Shown here: positions 1 to 6,034 of the stretch, one piece after another
Position numbering within the stretch: position 1 is the stretch's first letter
How the letters are laid out: each line of letters begins with the position of its first letter
Assembly: GCA_947097635.1 (NCBI GenBank)
Contig: CAMURW010000047.1
Span: 1 to 8,554, forward strand
Direction of reading: 5' to 3'
Source of the DNA: an uncultured Bacteroidales bacterium
Lineage (GTDB): Bacteria; Bacteroidota; Bacteroidia; Bacteroidales; P3
Length of the DNA: 8,554 bases
Program-made: the position numbers and the translations under genes
Notes under the pieces: generated by a model
Databases searched by the model: none
Told to the model about the DNA's origin: nothing
Seen by the model: only the letters and a program-made list of their open reading frames with translations

Positions 1-1
1 C

Positions 2-349
2 AAGGAACTGGACTATTGGGCTGCCAACACGCGGGGGCTGACCTACGACGACGTGCAACGTGCCGTGGAGAACCATTCCCCAAATTTGTTGCGCGATGCC
101 TTCAATACCTGCGACCCCGAGACTGGCAGCTGGACAGAGCGCATACTCAGCCTGGAGGAATACCGTGGCATCGTGCAGCCCTACAACTGCGACGTGTACG
201 TCGAAAATGGTTTCTACAACGAACGCAGCCGTAGATTCGGGAAGAAGTTCCGCCGCTTTCTCAACCACCTTCTCCGGCGTGCCTCTTTCACGGCCATAGC
301 CCCCTTCATCATCCTCGTCGTCCAGCAAAAAGCACGGGAGAAAGAGTAG
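2..349 (+). CDS. C-terminal part of an unidentified protein, possibly a SAM-dependent methyltransferase (5' end outside window)
   Basis: The frame is open from the first bases to a TAG at 347-349, so only the last 115 residues are visible and the true start lies upstream. The fragment has acidic and aromatic stretches, a segment reading LSLEEYRGIVQPYNCDVYVE, a basic patch (RRFGKKFRRF), and a hydrophobic end (APFIILVV) before a charged tail. A hydrophobic beta-strand near the C-terminus after a basic helix recalls the last strand of class I SAM-dependent methyltransferases of Bacteroidetes. The SAM-binding motifs would lie outside the window, so this is a weak guess. rlmH begins 35 bases after the stop with no visible terminator, so co-transcription is plausible. 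It could equally be another sugar- or envelope-related enzyme. Confidence 0.6.
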   Translation, partial: KELDYWAANTRGLTYDDVQRAVENHSPNLLRDAFNTCDPETGSWTERILSLEEYRGIVQPYNCDVYVENGFYNERSRRFGKKFRRFLNHLLRRASFTAIAPFIILVVQQKAREKE

Positions 350-384
350 TGGATTATTGTTACAAGAACCCTCATGTGCCTTAG

Positions 385-858
385 ATGAATATTACTTTAG
401 TTGTGGTCTCCAAGACTGATATGGCTTTCGTGCAGCAAGGGCTGGACATATATCTGGAACGGCTGAAGCATTATTGCAACTTCACACTGGAGGTGATATC
501 CGCCCCGAAAGACCGACGCAACATGAAGCCCGACGAAGTGAAGCAACGTGAGGGCGAGCTGATACTGAAACGCCTGGCGAAAGCCGACTGCGTAGTGCTG
601 TTGGACGAACACGGCAAGCAGCATACCTCCATAAGCTTCAGCCAATACCTGCAACGGAAGATGAATGGCGGCGTGCGCCAGCTCACCTTCGTGATAGGCG
701 GCGCTTTCGGATTCAGTCCCGCCGTGTATGCTGCCGCACACGACAAACTGTCGCTTTCCACGATGACATTCAACCATCAGATGGTGCGCCTCTTCCTCGT
801 AGAGCAACTCTACAGGTCTTTTACCATCCTTCACCACGAGAAGTACCACAACGAGTAG
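385..858 (+). CDS. rlmH: 23S rRNA (pseudouridine(1915)-N(3))-methyltransferase RlmH
   Basis: A 157-residue SPOUT-class methyltransferase that uses S-adenosylmethionine to methylate N3 of pseudouridine 1915 in helix 69 of 23S rRNA on assembled 70S ribosomes. Its length equals the family norm. The trefoil-knot signature is present: the glycine-rich SAM loop FVIGGAFGFSP (G105, G106, G109), followed by LSLSTMTFNHQMVRLFLVEQ and a C-terminal KYHNE, where Tyr154 and His155 match the conserved Tyr-His of the active site. The N-terminus has the usual ITLVVVSKT strand. ATG at 385 is preceded by a leader without a strong ribosome site, as is common in this phylum. The enzyme is cytoplasmic and acts as a homodimer. 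In the window it stands between the partial upstream gene and the DRTGG gene, which has its own promoter. Nothing is abnormal. Confidence 0.97.
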   Translation: MNITLVVVSKTDMAFVQQGLDIYLERLKHYCNFTLEVISAPKDRRNMKPDEVKQREGELILKRLAKADCVVLLDEHGKQHTSISFSQYLQRKMNGGVRQLTFVIGGAFGFSPAVYAAAHDKLSLSTMTFNHQMVRLFLVEQLYRSFTILHHEKYHNE

Positions 859-900
859 CACTTCCCACCCAAGAACAACTTTTCCGCAGAACCCATATTT

Positions 901-933
901 TTTGTTGTAATATAGAAAAAAGGCGTATCTTTG
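901..933 (+). promoter_or_regulatory. Bacteroidetes-type promoter for the DRTGG-PHP unit
   Basis: The intergenic region between rlmH and the next gene holds TATCTTTG at 926-933, an exact match to the Bacteroidetes -7 element TAnnTTTG. A TTTG at 901-904 lies 21 bases upstream, matching the -33 element. Transcription would start about 940, leaving an A/T-rich leader of roughly 45 bases before the ATG at 987. The prediction rests on motif and spacing alone. Confidence 0.72.
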
Positions 934-986
934 CAAAATTTATAGACAATAATTATTTTTAATAAAACGTTTAAATATAATCTACT

Positions 987-1319
987 ATGAAAGTTAAAGA
1001 CCTGGTGGATGCCCTGAATCTCAGAGTGCTAAGTGGCACCAATGGATTGGATCGCGATATCGAAGGTTGCTATGTCAGCGATTTGCTTAGCGACGTAATG
1101 GGAAACGCAGACATGGGCAATGTGTGGGTGACCCTGCAGACCCACAAAAACGTGATAGCCATCGCCTCCCTCAAGGAGCTGGCCTGTGTGATATTGGTGA
1201 AAAACCAGCAGGCTGGCGAAGGCACCCTGGAGCAGAGCAACGAGGAGAATATACCTTTCCTTAGCACTCCTATGAGTACGTTCGAGACTGCCGGCAAGAT
1301 ATACAACCTGCTGAAATAA
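987..1319 (+). CDS. Small DRTGG-domain protein
   Basis: A 110-residue protein made almost entirely of one DRTGG domain, a ligand-binding-type module named for a motif in larger proteins such as phosphotransacetylase-like and CBS-containing regulators. Visible family features are the N-terminal MKVKDLVDALNLRVLSGT, the central VSDLLSDVMGNAD followed by NVWVTLQTHKNVIAIASLKE, the strand ACVILVKN, and the C-terminal IPFLSTPMSTFETAGKIYNLL. There is no signal peptide or membrane segment, so it should be cytoplasmic. The leader is A/T-rich with no clear ribosome site. The PHP gene follows after 64 bases on the same strand, so the two probably share a transcript. In other anaerobes such stand-alone DRTGG proteins are, to my knowledge, found near PHP proteins and [FeFe]-hydrogenase genes; no hydrogenase gene is present here. 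The ligand and biological role are unknown. Confidence 0.88.
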   Translation: MKVKDLVDALNLRVLSGTNGLDRDIEGCYVSDLLSDVMGNADMGNVWVTLQTHKNVIAIASLKELACVILVKNQQAGEGTLEQSNEENIPFLSTPMSTFETAGKIYNLLK

Positions 1320-1365
1320 GCACCACGCCCTCACTGCCCCGGAACACGTTCAGGCAGCGTAAGGT

Positions 1366-1372
1366 GGGAGGA
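1366..1372 (+). promoter_or_regulatory. Strong Shine-Dalgarno-like site that sets the PHP start
   Basis: GGGAGGA lies 11 bases before ATG 1384, unusually good for this phylum, where most genes here show only A/T-rich leaders. An ATG at 1374 is out of frame with the PHP protein and too close to the site to be the real start. The site therefore supports 1384. Confidence 0.5.
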
Positions 1373-1383
1373 CATGATATTCT

Positions 1384-2148
1384 ATGAATACGTTTCGTGC
1401 CGACTTGCATATCCACACCGTCCTGTCGCCCTGCGGCGACTTGGAGATGAGCCCTGTCAACATCCTCCACAGGGCGCACGAGATAGGACTGGACATGATT
1501 GCCATTACCGACCACAACACCACACGACAGGTCAAGGTGTGCCAGAAGATAGGACACGAACTCGGCATCGTCGTGATAGGGGGCGCGGAAGTGACGACAC
1601 AGGAGGAGGCGCACGTGCTGGCCTATTTCGAGACCGACGAACAGCTGGATGCCTTCCAGGCGTTTCTGGATGGGCATCTGCCCAAGATACTCAACGATGA
1701 AGACCGCTTCGGCTACCAACTCATAGTGAACGAGGAGGAAGAGATAGTGGGCGAGGAACCCTACCACCTGCTTAGCGCCATAGACGTGGATGTAGACGGC
1801 ATATACGACAAAGTGCACAACATAGGAGGTCTGTTTGTGCCCGCGCATGTCAACAAAGGTAACACCAGCCTGATGAGCCAGCTGGGCTTCGTCCCTCCGG
1901 ATTTGCGAGCCGACGCATTGGAGATAAACAAATTTATCACGCGTGATGAGTTGCTGAGGAAGTTCGCCTACCTCAAGAGGTTCAGCAATATCACGGACAG
2001 CGATGCCCATTTTATCGCCAACCTTGGCGAGGTGTACAACCTCATCACCATGGAAACGCCCTGCTTCGCCGAGTTCGCCAAAGCTCTCCATGGCGAAGAA
2101 GGCCGTTCCGTAGACACGATGTATTTCCGCACGCACAAACTGTTTTGA
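1384..2148 (+). CDS. PHP-domain metal-dependent phosphoesterase
   Basis: A 254-residue PHP (polymerase and histidinol phosphatase) protein with a full set of likely metal ligands for a di- or trinuclear site. These are the N-terminal DLHIHT (Asp7, His9, His11), ITDHNT (Asp43, His44), Glu69 in GGAEVTT, His77 in AHVLAYF, His155 in VPAHVNK, and Asp207/His209 in SDAH. Family members hydrolyse phosphoesters such as nucleoside 3',5'-bisphosphates or the 5' ends of short oligonucleotides, but the substrate cannot be read from the sequence. It lacks a polymerase module, signal peptide or membrane segment, so it is a free cytoplasmic enzyme. About 60 residues (roughly 85-145) with an acidic run (NEEEEIVGEE) are inserted between the central and C-terminal ligands. 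It follows the DRTGG gene in a probable two-gene operon and converges with the btuG-like gene across an inverted repeat. Confidence 0.92.
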   Translation: MNTFRADLHIHTVLSPCGDLEMSPVNILHRAHEIGLDMIAITDHNTTRQVKVCQKIGHELGIVVIGGAEVTTQEEAHVLAYFETDEQLDAFQAFLDGHLPKILNDEDRFGYQLIVNEEEEIVGEEPYHLLSAIDVDVDGIYDKVHNIGGLFVPAHVNKGNTSLMSQLGFVPPDLRADALEINKFITRDELLRKFAYLKRFSNITDSDAHFIANLGEVYNLITMETPCFAEFAKALHGEEGRSVDTMYFRTHKLF

Positions 2149-2185
2149 TGCCGCAGGCCTTCATGTCCAACGGTCGCGAAGTAGA

Positions 2186-2241
2186 AAAAGATATAACGAG
2201 CGCGCCGTGTTTCAGCAAGAAACACGGCGCGCTCGTTATAT
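2186..2241 (-). terminator. Intrinsic terminator between convergent genes, 23-bp perfect inverted repeat
   Basis: Bases 2191-2213 and 2219-2241 are exact reverse complements around a five-base loop (2214-2218), giving a very long GC-rich-cored hairpin. On the - strand the stem is followed by CTTTTTC (2190-2184), the U-tract of a classical rho-independent terminator for the btuB-btuG transcript, whose last stop codon is at 2255. On the + strand the stem is followed by GCCTGAC with no U-tract. It would therefore be a weaker stop for the DRTGG-PHP transcript, though still a strong 3'-end-protecting hairpin. Confidence 0.9.
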
Positions 2242-2254
2242 GCCTGACAGGTTG

Positions 2255-3328
2255 TTAGAAAAATACTATGTGGCTGGGAAGGTGGCCAGCTTCGGTGTTC
2301 CACAGCTTGGTGTGGTTGGCGTTGAAGCAGTACACGTCGCCGAGTTCCCTGTAGGGGCCATTGCAGACGTAGAGGTTGCCAGAGGTGTCGATATCGATGC
2401 CATAGGTATTGTTGAGCTCGGCCCCGTAGGCTTCCAGAATGCGGGTGGCCTGAAGCGTGGAGGCATCAATCTGGAAGATTTGTGTAGAGGGATTCCCTGT
2501 TGCGTCGTACACTGTGGTATAGCCATATATGTTGTTGCCGCTGATGACGAAGTTGCTCAGTGCCACGGGCAGAGCGGTGATAGTAGCCGTAGAGGGCGTG
2601 GTGGGTTCCACAATCACGGCACCGGCGGGGATGGCGGGACTATAGTCGCCGTTGTAAGACACTACCAAGCGCCTATCATCGAGAGCTTTTACCCTGATGG
2701 GGTTCACGCCGACGGTGATTTTGCCAATCTCGGTGAAAGAACTGAGGTCTACTACGCTGAGGGTGCTGTCGTACACGCTGTTGCCGGCGGCATCTCTCTC
2801 ATAGCTGTTCACTACGTACAGGTTGTTGCCCACTATGGCCATCTGTTCGGGCCGCAAGCCAGTGAGACGGCAGTTGCCTTCCAGTTGCAGGCTGGTGGTG
2901 TCGATCTTCACCACGGTCTTGTTGTAGCAGGATACGTATATCTTGCCGTTGTGGCATACCATGCTGCGGGGGCCGCCGCTGAGGGTGATTTGGCTGATGG
3001 AGGCTCCTGTGGCAGGGTTGATGACTTCCAGCGTCTTACTCTCGGTGACGGTGACATACATCTTGCTGCCATACAACTTGATGTCCTGTGCCTGGTCGCC
3101 CAGTCCGCGTCCGTTCACTGCAGCGAAGTGGCCGTTTTTGATGCTGCCGTCGGCGGTGCTCATCAGGCTGAGGCTGGCGTTGTTGCCACCCCAGTTGCCT
3201 TCGTTGAGCACGTACGCGTTGTACACTGCCTCGGGTCTGGGCTTGGGGTCAGGGTCTTTCTTGCAGGAGATGAAGAGGCTCGCCGTAGCTATTGCCACAA
3301 CAGCCAACAGGGAAAAATGCTGTTTCAT
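2255..3328 (-). CDS. btuG: BtuG-like surface lipoprotein, YncE-type beta-propeller for cobamide capture
   Basis: A 357-residue lipoprotein. Residues 1-21 form a signal peptide ending in a lipobox (LFISC) with the lipidated Cys22. The following KKDPD is charged like the export signals that place Bacteroidetes lipoproteins on the cell surface. The body is a beta-propeller with repeated blade strands such as YGSKMYVTV, HNGKIYVSC, VGNNLYVVN and SGNLYVCN. The opening VLNEGNWGGN and closing VYCFNANHTKLW...GHLPSHIVFF agree with my memory of Bacteroides BtuG, a surface propeller that binds cobamides very tightly and sits as a lid on BtuB. The start is ATG 3328-3326: the frame stays open further upstream, but that part overlaps the receptor gene and would place the signal peptide internally. 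It lies 98 bases behind the receptor gene, with no promoter seen between, so the riboswitch probably controls both. Another ligand is possible if the family call is too narrow. Confidence 0.85.
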   Translation of the reverse strand: MKQHFSLLAVVAIATASLFISCKKDPDPKPRPEAVYNAYVLNEGNWGGNNASLSLMSTADGSIKNGHFAAVNGRGLGDQAQDIKLYGSKMYVTVTESKTLEVINPATGASISQITLSGGPRSMVCHNGKIYVSCYNKTVVKIDTTSLQLEGNCRLTGLRPEQMAIVGNNLYVVNSYERDAAGNSVYDSTLSVVDLSSFTEIGKITVGVNPIRVKALDDRRLVVSYNGDYSPAIPAGAVIVEPTTPSTATITALPVALSNFVISGNNIYGYTTVYDATGNPSTQIFQIDASTLQATRILEAYGAELNNTYGIDIDTSGNLYVCNGPYRELGDVYCFNANHTKLWNTEAGHLPSHIVFF

Positions 3329-3426
3329 GTTAATAATATTTTGATATATTTGAAAGAATATTGCTGTATCGTTTGGGTTGTGCGTCGGTGATGTGGTGAA
3401 GTACGTCGTCGGTGGTGGTGGGGAGG
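3329..3426 (-). other. btuB-btuG intergenic spacer
   Basis: In the direction of transcription this spacer goes from a C-rich part (repeated CCACCA just after the receptor stop) to an A/T-rich part directly before the btuG ATG. I see no TAnnTTTG promoter, no terminator and no Shine-Dalgarno site. The simplest reading is read-through, with an unstructured A/T-rich leader for initiation. Confidence 0.4.
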
Positions 3427-5661
3427 CTATATCTGCACGATGAGTGCCAGTCTCCAGTTTCTCCCCATCATGGGGTAGTTCTTCACCACTTCGTACTGTA
3501 CGTTGAAGAGGTTCTGTATGCGGCCTCGCAGCGTGAGCGTGCAGTGTGGCAGCAGGAATTTGTGCGAGGCAGAGAGGCTTTGGTCCACATAACCTTCTAC
3601 GAGGTTGGCTTCCACATTGTGTGCCAGCATATAGCGTTTGCCCACCAGCGTGACATCGTAGCCAACGTCCACCCATTTGGATGCCAGCCATAGGCTGATG
3701 CCCCCGCTGTGACGAGGAGTGTAAGGAATCTGGTTGTCGTAGCTTTTCTTAGTGCTGTCGCTGTGATCCAGTGCCTGCTGGTAGGCGTAGGTGACGCTGA
3801 GAGTGGCCTGCACCACATTCCCAGGCATATATATCTCTGCCTTGGCATCCATGCCGCGGATGTCCACAGTGCCGAAGTTCACCATGCTCCACAGGTACAT
3901 ATTCTGCATGGGCATCGCCACGATTTTGTTTGTCACGCGGTTCACGTAGCCGTCCAGCGTCAGGTTCAGCTGGCAGTGGTTTAGTATGTCGAAGTTCGGA
4001 AGTGCCCCCCTGTTTTTCAGTTCTGTACTGTAGGAGAGACCTAGGTTGTGCTGGCTAGCCTCCTCGGGCTTCAGGTGTCGCGTCACCAGCACATAATACA
4101 CCTCGCCGAAGGTGGGTACGCGGTAGGTGTGCTTGTAGAAATACCTTAGCCTCAGCGGCAGCAGCAGTCTGCCTATGGCCGTGGTGGCGCTGTCGTAGCC
4201 TCTCAGCAGGGTGTAGGGCTGTAGGGAGAAGCCCAGGTAGGGTGAGTATTTATTGTAGTACGTGTCGCGCTCCTGCCGTTTGGAAGTCTCTGTTTCCTTT
4301 CTGTCGTTGCTCCATGCTCTCTCGTGCATCCAGGTGTGCAGGATGTTGGCGTTGGCGTTGAAGCCATTGCCTTTGTAGCTGGCAGCCAGCACGCTGAGGT
4401 CGGAGTAGCGCTGCACGTCGTTGTTTTTTGCCAGGTTGCTGACCATGGTGTTCAGTGCCAAGTCGTTGCTTACGGCTATTTTCAGATGCCAGGGAAGGGC
4501 ATATTGCAGGGTGGATGACAGGTAGCCCTCGTTCTGCGTGTAGTCGTTGTGCAGGAAATGCGCCATGTTGGAGTAGGCGGTGTCTTCGTAGATGTCCAGC
4601 GAGTGCTGGTATTTTCCAAGCAGCTGCAGGCTCCAGGGCTTGTAGTCGCTTGTGGCGAAGGCCGACGTATCGGCATCCTTGTGTGTGGGGGAAATCGAAA
4701 TCCTCTTCTCTCTGTGACCGAAATCGTAGGTCCACTTGCATTGGGTGAAAAACAGCTGTTCTTCGCTGTGTTCGCTGCCTATGTCCTGGCGGTAATATCT
4801 CACAGGCCCTGGCAGGGCGTGATATCCGCTCATGTAGTGCAGTTTGCCTGCCAGTTTGCTGTGGTCGCTGATGCGGTGGAACAGGTTGGCGTCCACCGTT
4901 GACATGTGCGTCTGCGAGTTGCTGCGGCGCTCTATGCTGCTGCTGTCCTGGCGGCTGTGTGTGTAATATAAGCGGAAGGGATAGTCGCCGTCGCTTCTCA
5001 GGTAGTTGGCCCATAGCGTGATGGCGGTATGCTTGGCTATCTTCTGTTCGCAATACAGGGTGGGAGAGAGGTAGCCGTAGCTGCCACCTTCCAGTGTTAC
5101 TTTGGCACGAAACCATTCGCCTGGCAGGAAGGTGGGCCGCTGTGTCTCCATGTTCAGCACGTTGCCGGCGGCGAAGATGCGTGCCGTCTGCAACAGGTCT
5201 TCCGTTTGCCCGTTGGTGAAGCTGATGTAGGCGCTGTGGCCCAGTAGGTAACGCCCTAGGTCTATTTGTCCGTTTTGTGCGTCGCTCACCGCGATGCCGT
5301 CGATGGAAAGGGTGCTGAACTGGCTTCCCAGCCCTCGTGCGCTCACTGTCTTCAAGCCTCCCACGCCGCCGTAGTCCTTCAACGTCACTCCCACCAGCTG
5401 CCGCACGGCATCGCTGAGTTGCAGTGCCCCTGTTTGTTCCATCTTTTCCGCCGTCACCACCTGCGTGGGCGACTGTGCCCTGGTCTCCGACGGTGCTCTC
5501 TGTGCCGCAATCTCCACGACCTCAAGCGTTTCCAGCATGGCGATGCTATCGCTTTTTTGTTGCTGCGAGGGGACACGCTGCCTGGGTTGCTGCGCAAGGG
5601 CGACAACGGAGAGCACTACGAAGCTCGTTAGGGGCAATATGTGTAGCGGATGGCGTGTCAT
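3427..5661 (-). CDS. btuB: TonB-dependent outer-membrane cobalamin receptor, BtuB-like
   Basis: A 744-residue TonB-dependent receptor. Residues 1-23 are a signal peptide (hydrophobic core, cleavage after ALA). ETLEVVEI at 44-51 resembles a TonB box. The plug follows at about 64-170, with SPTQVVTAEKMEQTG, LSDAVRQLVGVTLKDYGGVG, SARGLGSQFSTLSIDGIAVSD and later NVLNMET. The rest is a 22-strand-type barrel rich in alternating aromatic strands and long loops, closing with RIQNLFNVQYEVVKNYPMMGRNWRL, the usual receptor C-terminus. The last residue is Ile rather than the common Phe. It imports a scarce large ligand into the periplasm using TonB-ExbBD energy. Vitamin B12 as ligand is inferred from the cobalamin riboswitch directly upstream and the BtuG-like gene directly downstream, not from binding residues. 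ATG 5661-5659 is favoured because it starts the signal peptide and lies 12 bases after AGGA. Confidence 0.9.
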   Translation of the reverse strand: MTRHPLHILPLTSFVVLSVVALAQQPRQRVPSQQQKSDSIAMLETLEVVEIAAQRAPSETRAQSPTQVVTAEKMEQTGALQLSDAVRQLVGVTLKDYGGVGGLKTVSARGLGSQFSTLSIDGIAVSDAQNGQIDLGRYLLGHSAYISFTNGQTEDLLQTARIFAAGNVLNMETQRPTFLPGEWFRAKVTLEGGSYGYLSPTLYCEQKIAKHTAITLWANYLRSDGDYPFRLYYTHSRQDSSSIERRSNSQTHMSTVDANLFHRISDHSKLAGKLHYMSGYHALPGPVRYYRQDIGSEHSEEQLFFTQCKWTYDFGHREKRISISPTHKDADTSAFATSDYKPWSLQLLGKYQHSLDIYEDTAYSNMAHFLHNDYTQNEGYLSSTLQYALPWHLKIAVSNDLALNTMVSNLAKNNDVQRYSDLSVLAASYKGNGFNANANILHTWMHERAWSNDRKETETSKRQERDTYYNKYSPYLGFSLQPYTLLRGYDSATTAIGRLLLPLRLRYFYKHTYRVPTFGEVYYVLVTRHLKPEEASQHNLGLSYSTELKNRGALPNFDILNHCQLNLTLDGYVNRVTNKIVAMPMQNMYLWSMVNFGTVDIRGMDAKAEIYMPGNVVQATLSVTYAYQQALDHSDSTKKSYDNQIPYTPRHSGGISLWLASKWVDVGYDVTLVGKRYMLAHNVEANLVEGYVDQSLSASHKFLLPHCTLTLRGRIQNLFNVQYEVVKNYPMMGRNWRLALIVQI

Positions 5662-5697
5662 AAGCAGGCTCTTTCCTCGAGAGCGTGATTAAGGAAC
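5662..5697 (-). promoter_or_regulatory. Riboswitch expression platform: P13-like hairpin covering the ribosome-binding site, with a competing hairpin
   Basis: On the - strand UUCCUU (5696-5691) can pair with GAGGAA (5678-5673), hiding the only AGGA ribosome-binding sequence, 12 bases before the btuB ATG. The loop (5690-5679) contains CUCUC (5683-5679), complementary to GAGAG in aptamer loop L5 (5827-5823). This is the L5-L13 kissing pair known from class-I cobalamin riboswitches. An overlapping alternative hairpin, GCUCU (5684-5680) with AGAGC (5672-5668), puts GAGGAA in its loop and uses up the kissing bases. The two folds exclude each other, which points to control at translation. No U-tract terminator is visible here. 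Confidence 0.62.
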
Positions 5698-5911
5698 GGC
5701 TTGGCAGGTCTTCTGACTTATTCGCTACATGCCCTGCCTTCCCACGCGACTATGACGCCGTGCAGTGGCTGCAAGGGTATGTTTTTTACCTGCGAAATAT
5801 ACAGCAGCGGGACTGTTCGAGACTCTCACTCGATTCCCTCTTGGCATCTGCTTCCCTGCTGAGAGATAGTGCGTTGCGTTACCTTTCAGCAGGTGGCTCG
5901 ATGACCAAACC
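5698..5911 (-). promoter_or_regulatory. Cobalamin riboswitch aptamer (class I)
   Basis: Read on the - strand, the segment is closed by a 7-bp P1 helix: GGUUUGG (5911-5905) with CCAAGCC (5704-5698), one G-U pair. The 3' part holds the B12 box AGTCAGAAGACCTGCCA (5718-5702), an exact match to the family signature. The core has the P5 hairpin TCGAG/CTCGA (5833-5829 with 5821-5817) around the loop TGAGAGT (5828-5822), followed by ACAGTCCCGCTGCTGTA, the expected neighbour in this class. CCACTGCACGG and GGGAAGG follow. High adenosyl- or related cobamide levels should reduce expression of the downstream receptor and lipoprotein. The order promoter, aptamer, btuB, btuG fits B12-repressed uptake. Confidence 0.95.
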
Positions 5912-5917
5912 GTTATG

Positions 5918-5949
5918 CAAAAGTACACATTTTTTTTATATAGCAAGAA
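5918..5949 (-). promoter_or_regulatory. Bacteroidetes-type promoter of the riboswitch-btuB-btuG operon
   Basis: On the - strand TACTTTTG (5925-5918) is an exact TAnnTTTG -7 element. A CTTG whose TTG lies 18 bases upstream can act as the -33 element, separated by a very A/T-rich spacer. The predicted start near 5911-5913 falls directly at the 5' strand of riboswitch helix P1, so the mRNA would begin almost exactly with the aptamer. Confidence 0.75.
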
Positions 5950-6034
5950 AAATCTTTAATTCCCGCGAAGAAAAACACATGAGCGGCACAATTTTTTTGG
6001 GAGGATGACGTAATATTATGCAGTAATCGAAAAA
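5950..6034. other. Leader of the metallopeptidase gene, between the divergent transcripts
   Basis: This A/T-rich stretch lies between the riboswitch promoter and the metallopeptidase start at 6035. I see no exact TAnnTTTG element on the + strand, so the promoter of the rightward unit is not identified. GGGAGG at 5999-6004 resembles a ribosome site but is followed at once by ATG ACG TAA (6005-6013). The true start at 6035 is preceded by an A-run typical of this phylum. Confidence 0.35.

Noticed and set aside
859..900. Possible terminator after rlmH
   Set aside because: There is a T-run but no convincing stem before it; the bases fit better as the upstream part of the next promoter.
1270..2136. 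288-codon open frame on the - strand opposite the PHP gene
   Set aside because: It is a shadow of the PHP gene, whose metal ligands are all intact on the + strand. The translation shows no recognisable domain and the frame has no promoter or leader.
2207..3391. Long open frame on the + strand (394 codons) antisense to the btuG-like gene
   Set aside because: Its translation is rich in Val, Ala, Gly and His with no domain pattern, as expected for the reverse frame of a moderately GC-rich gene. It begins inside the terminator hairpin, and the opposite strand encodes a clear lipoprotein propeller.
3405..3421. Short GGTGGTGG-type triplet repeat near the receptor stop codon
   Set aside because: Only a few units, no second copy seen, and compatible with chance composition.
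3329..3691. Upstream extension of the btuG frame by 121 codons
   Set aside because: It would overlap the end of the receptor gene and bury the lipoprotein signal peptide inside the protein. The ATG at 3328-3326 gives a normal signal peptide and lipobox.
4250..5116. 288-codon open frame on the - strand in another frame inside the receptor gene
   Set aside because: Its translation is low-complexity, rich in Arg, Gln, His and Pro, and lies wholly within the receptor gene in a shifted frame. The receptor frame is uninterrupted from signal peptide to C-terminus.
5685..6008. Open frames of 107 and 73 codons across the riboswitch region (+ and - strands)
   Set aside because: The bases are fully explained by the cobalamin aptamer and its promoter; neither translation resembles a protein family.
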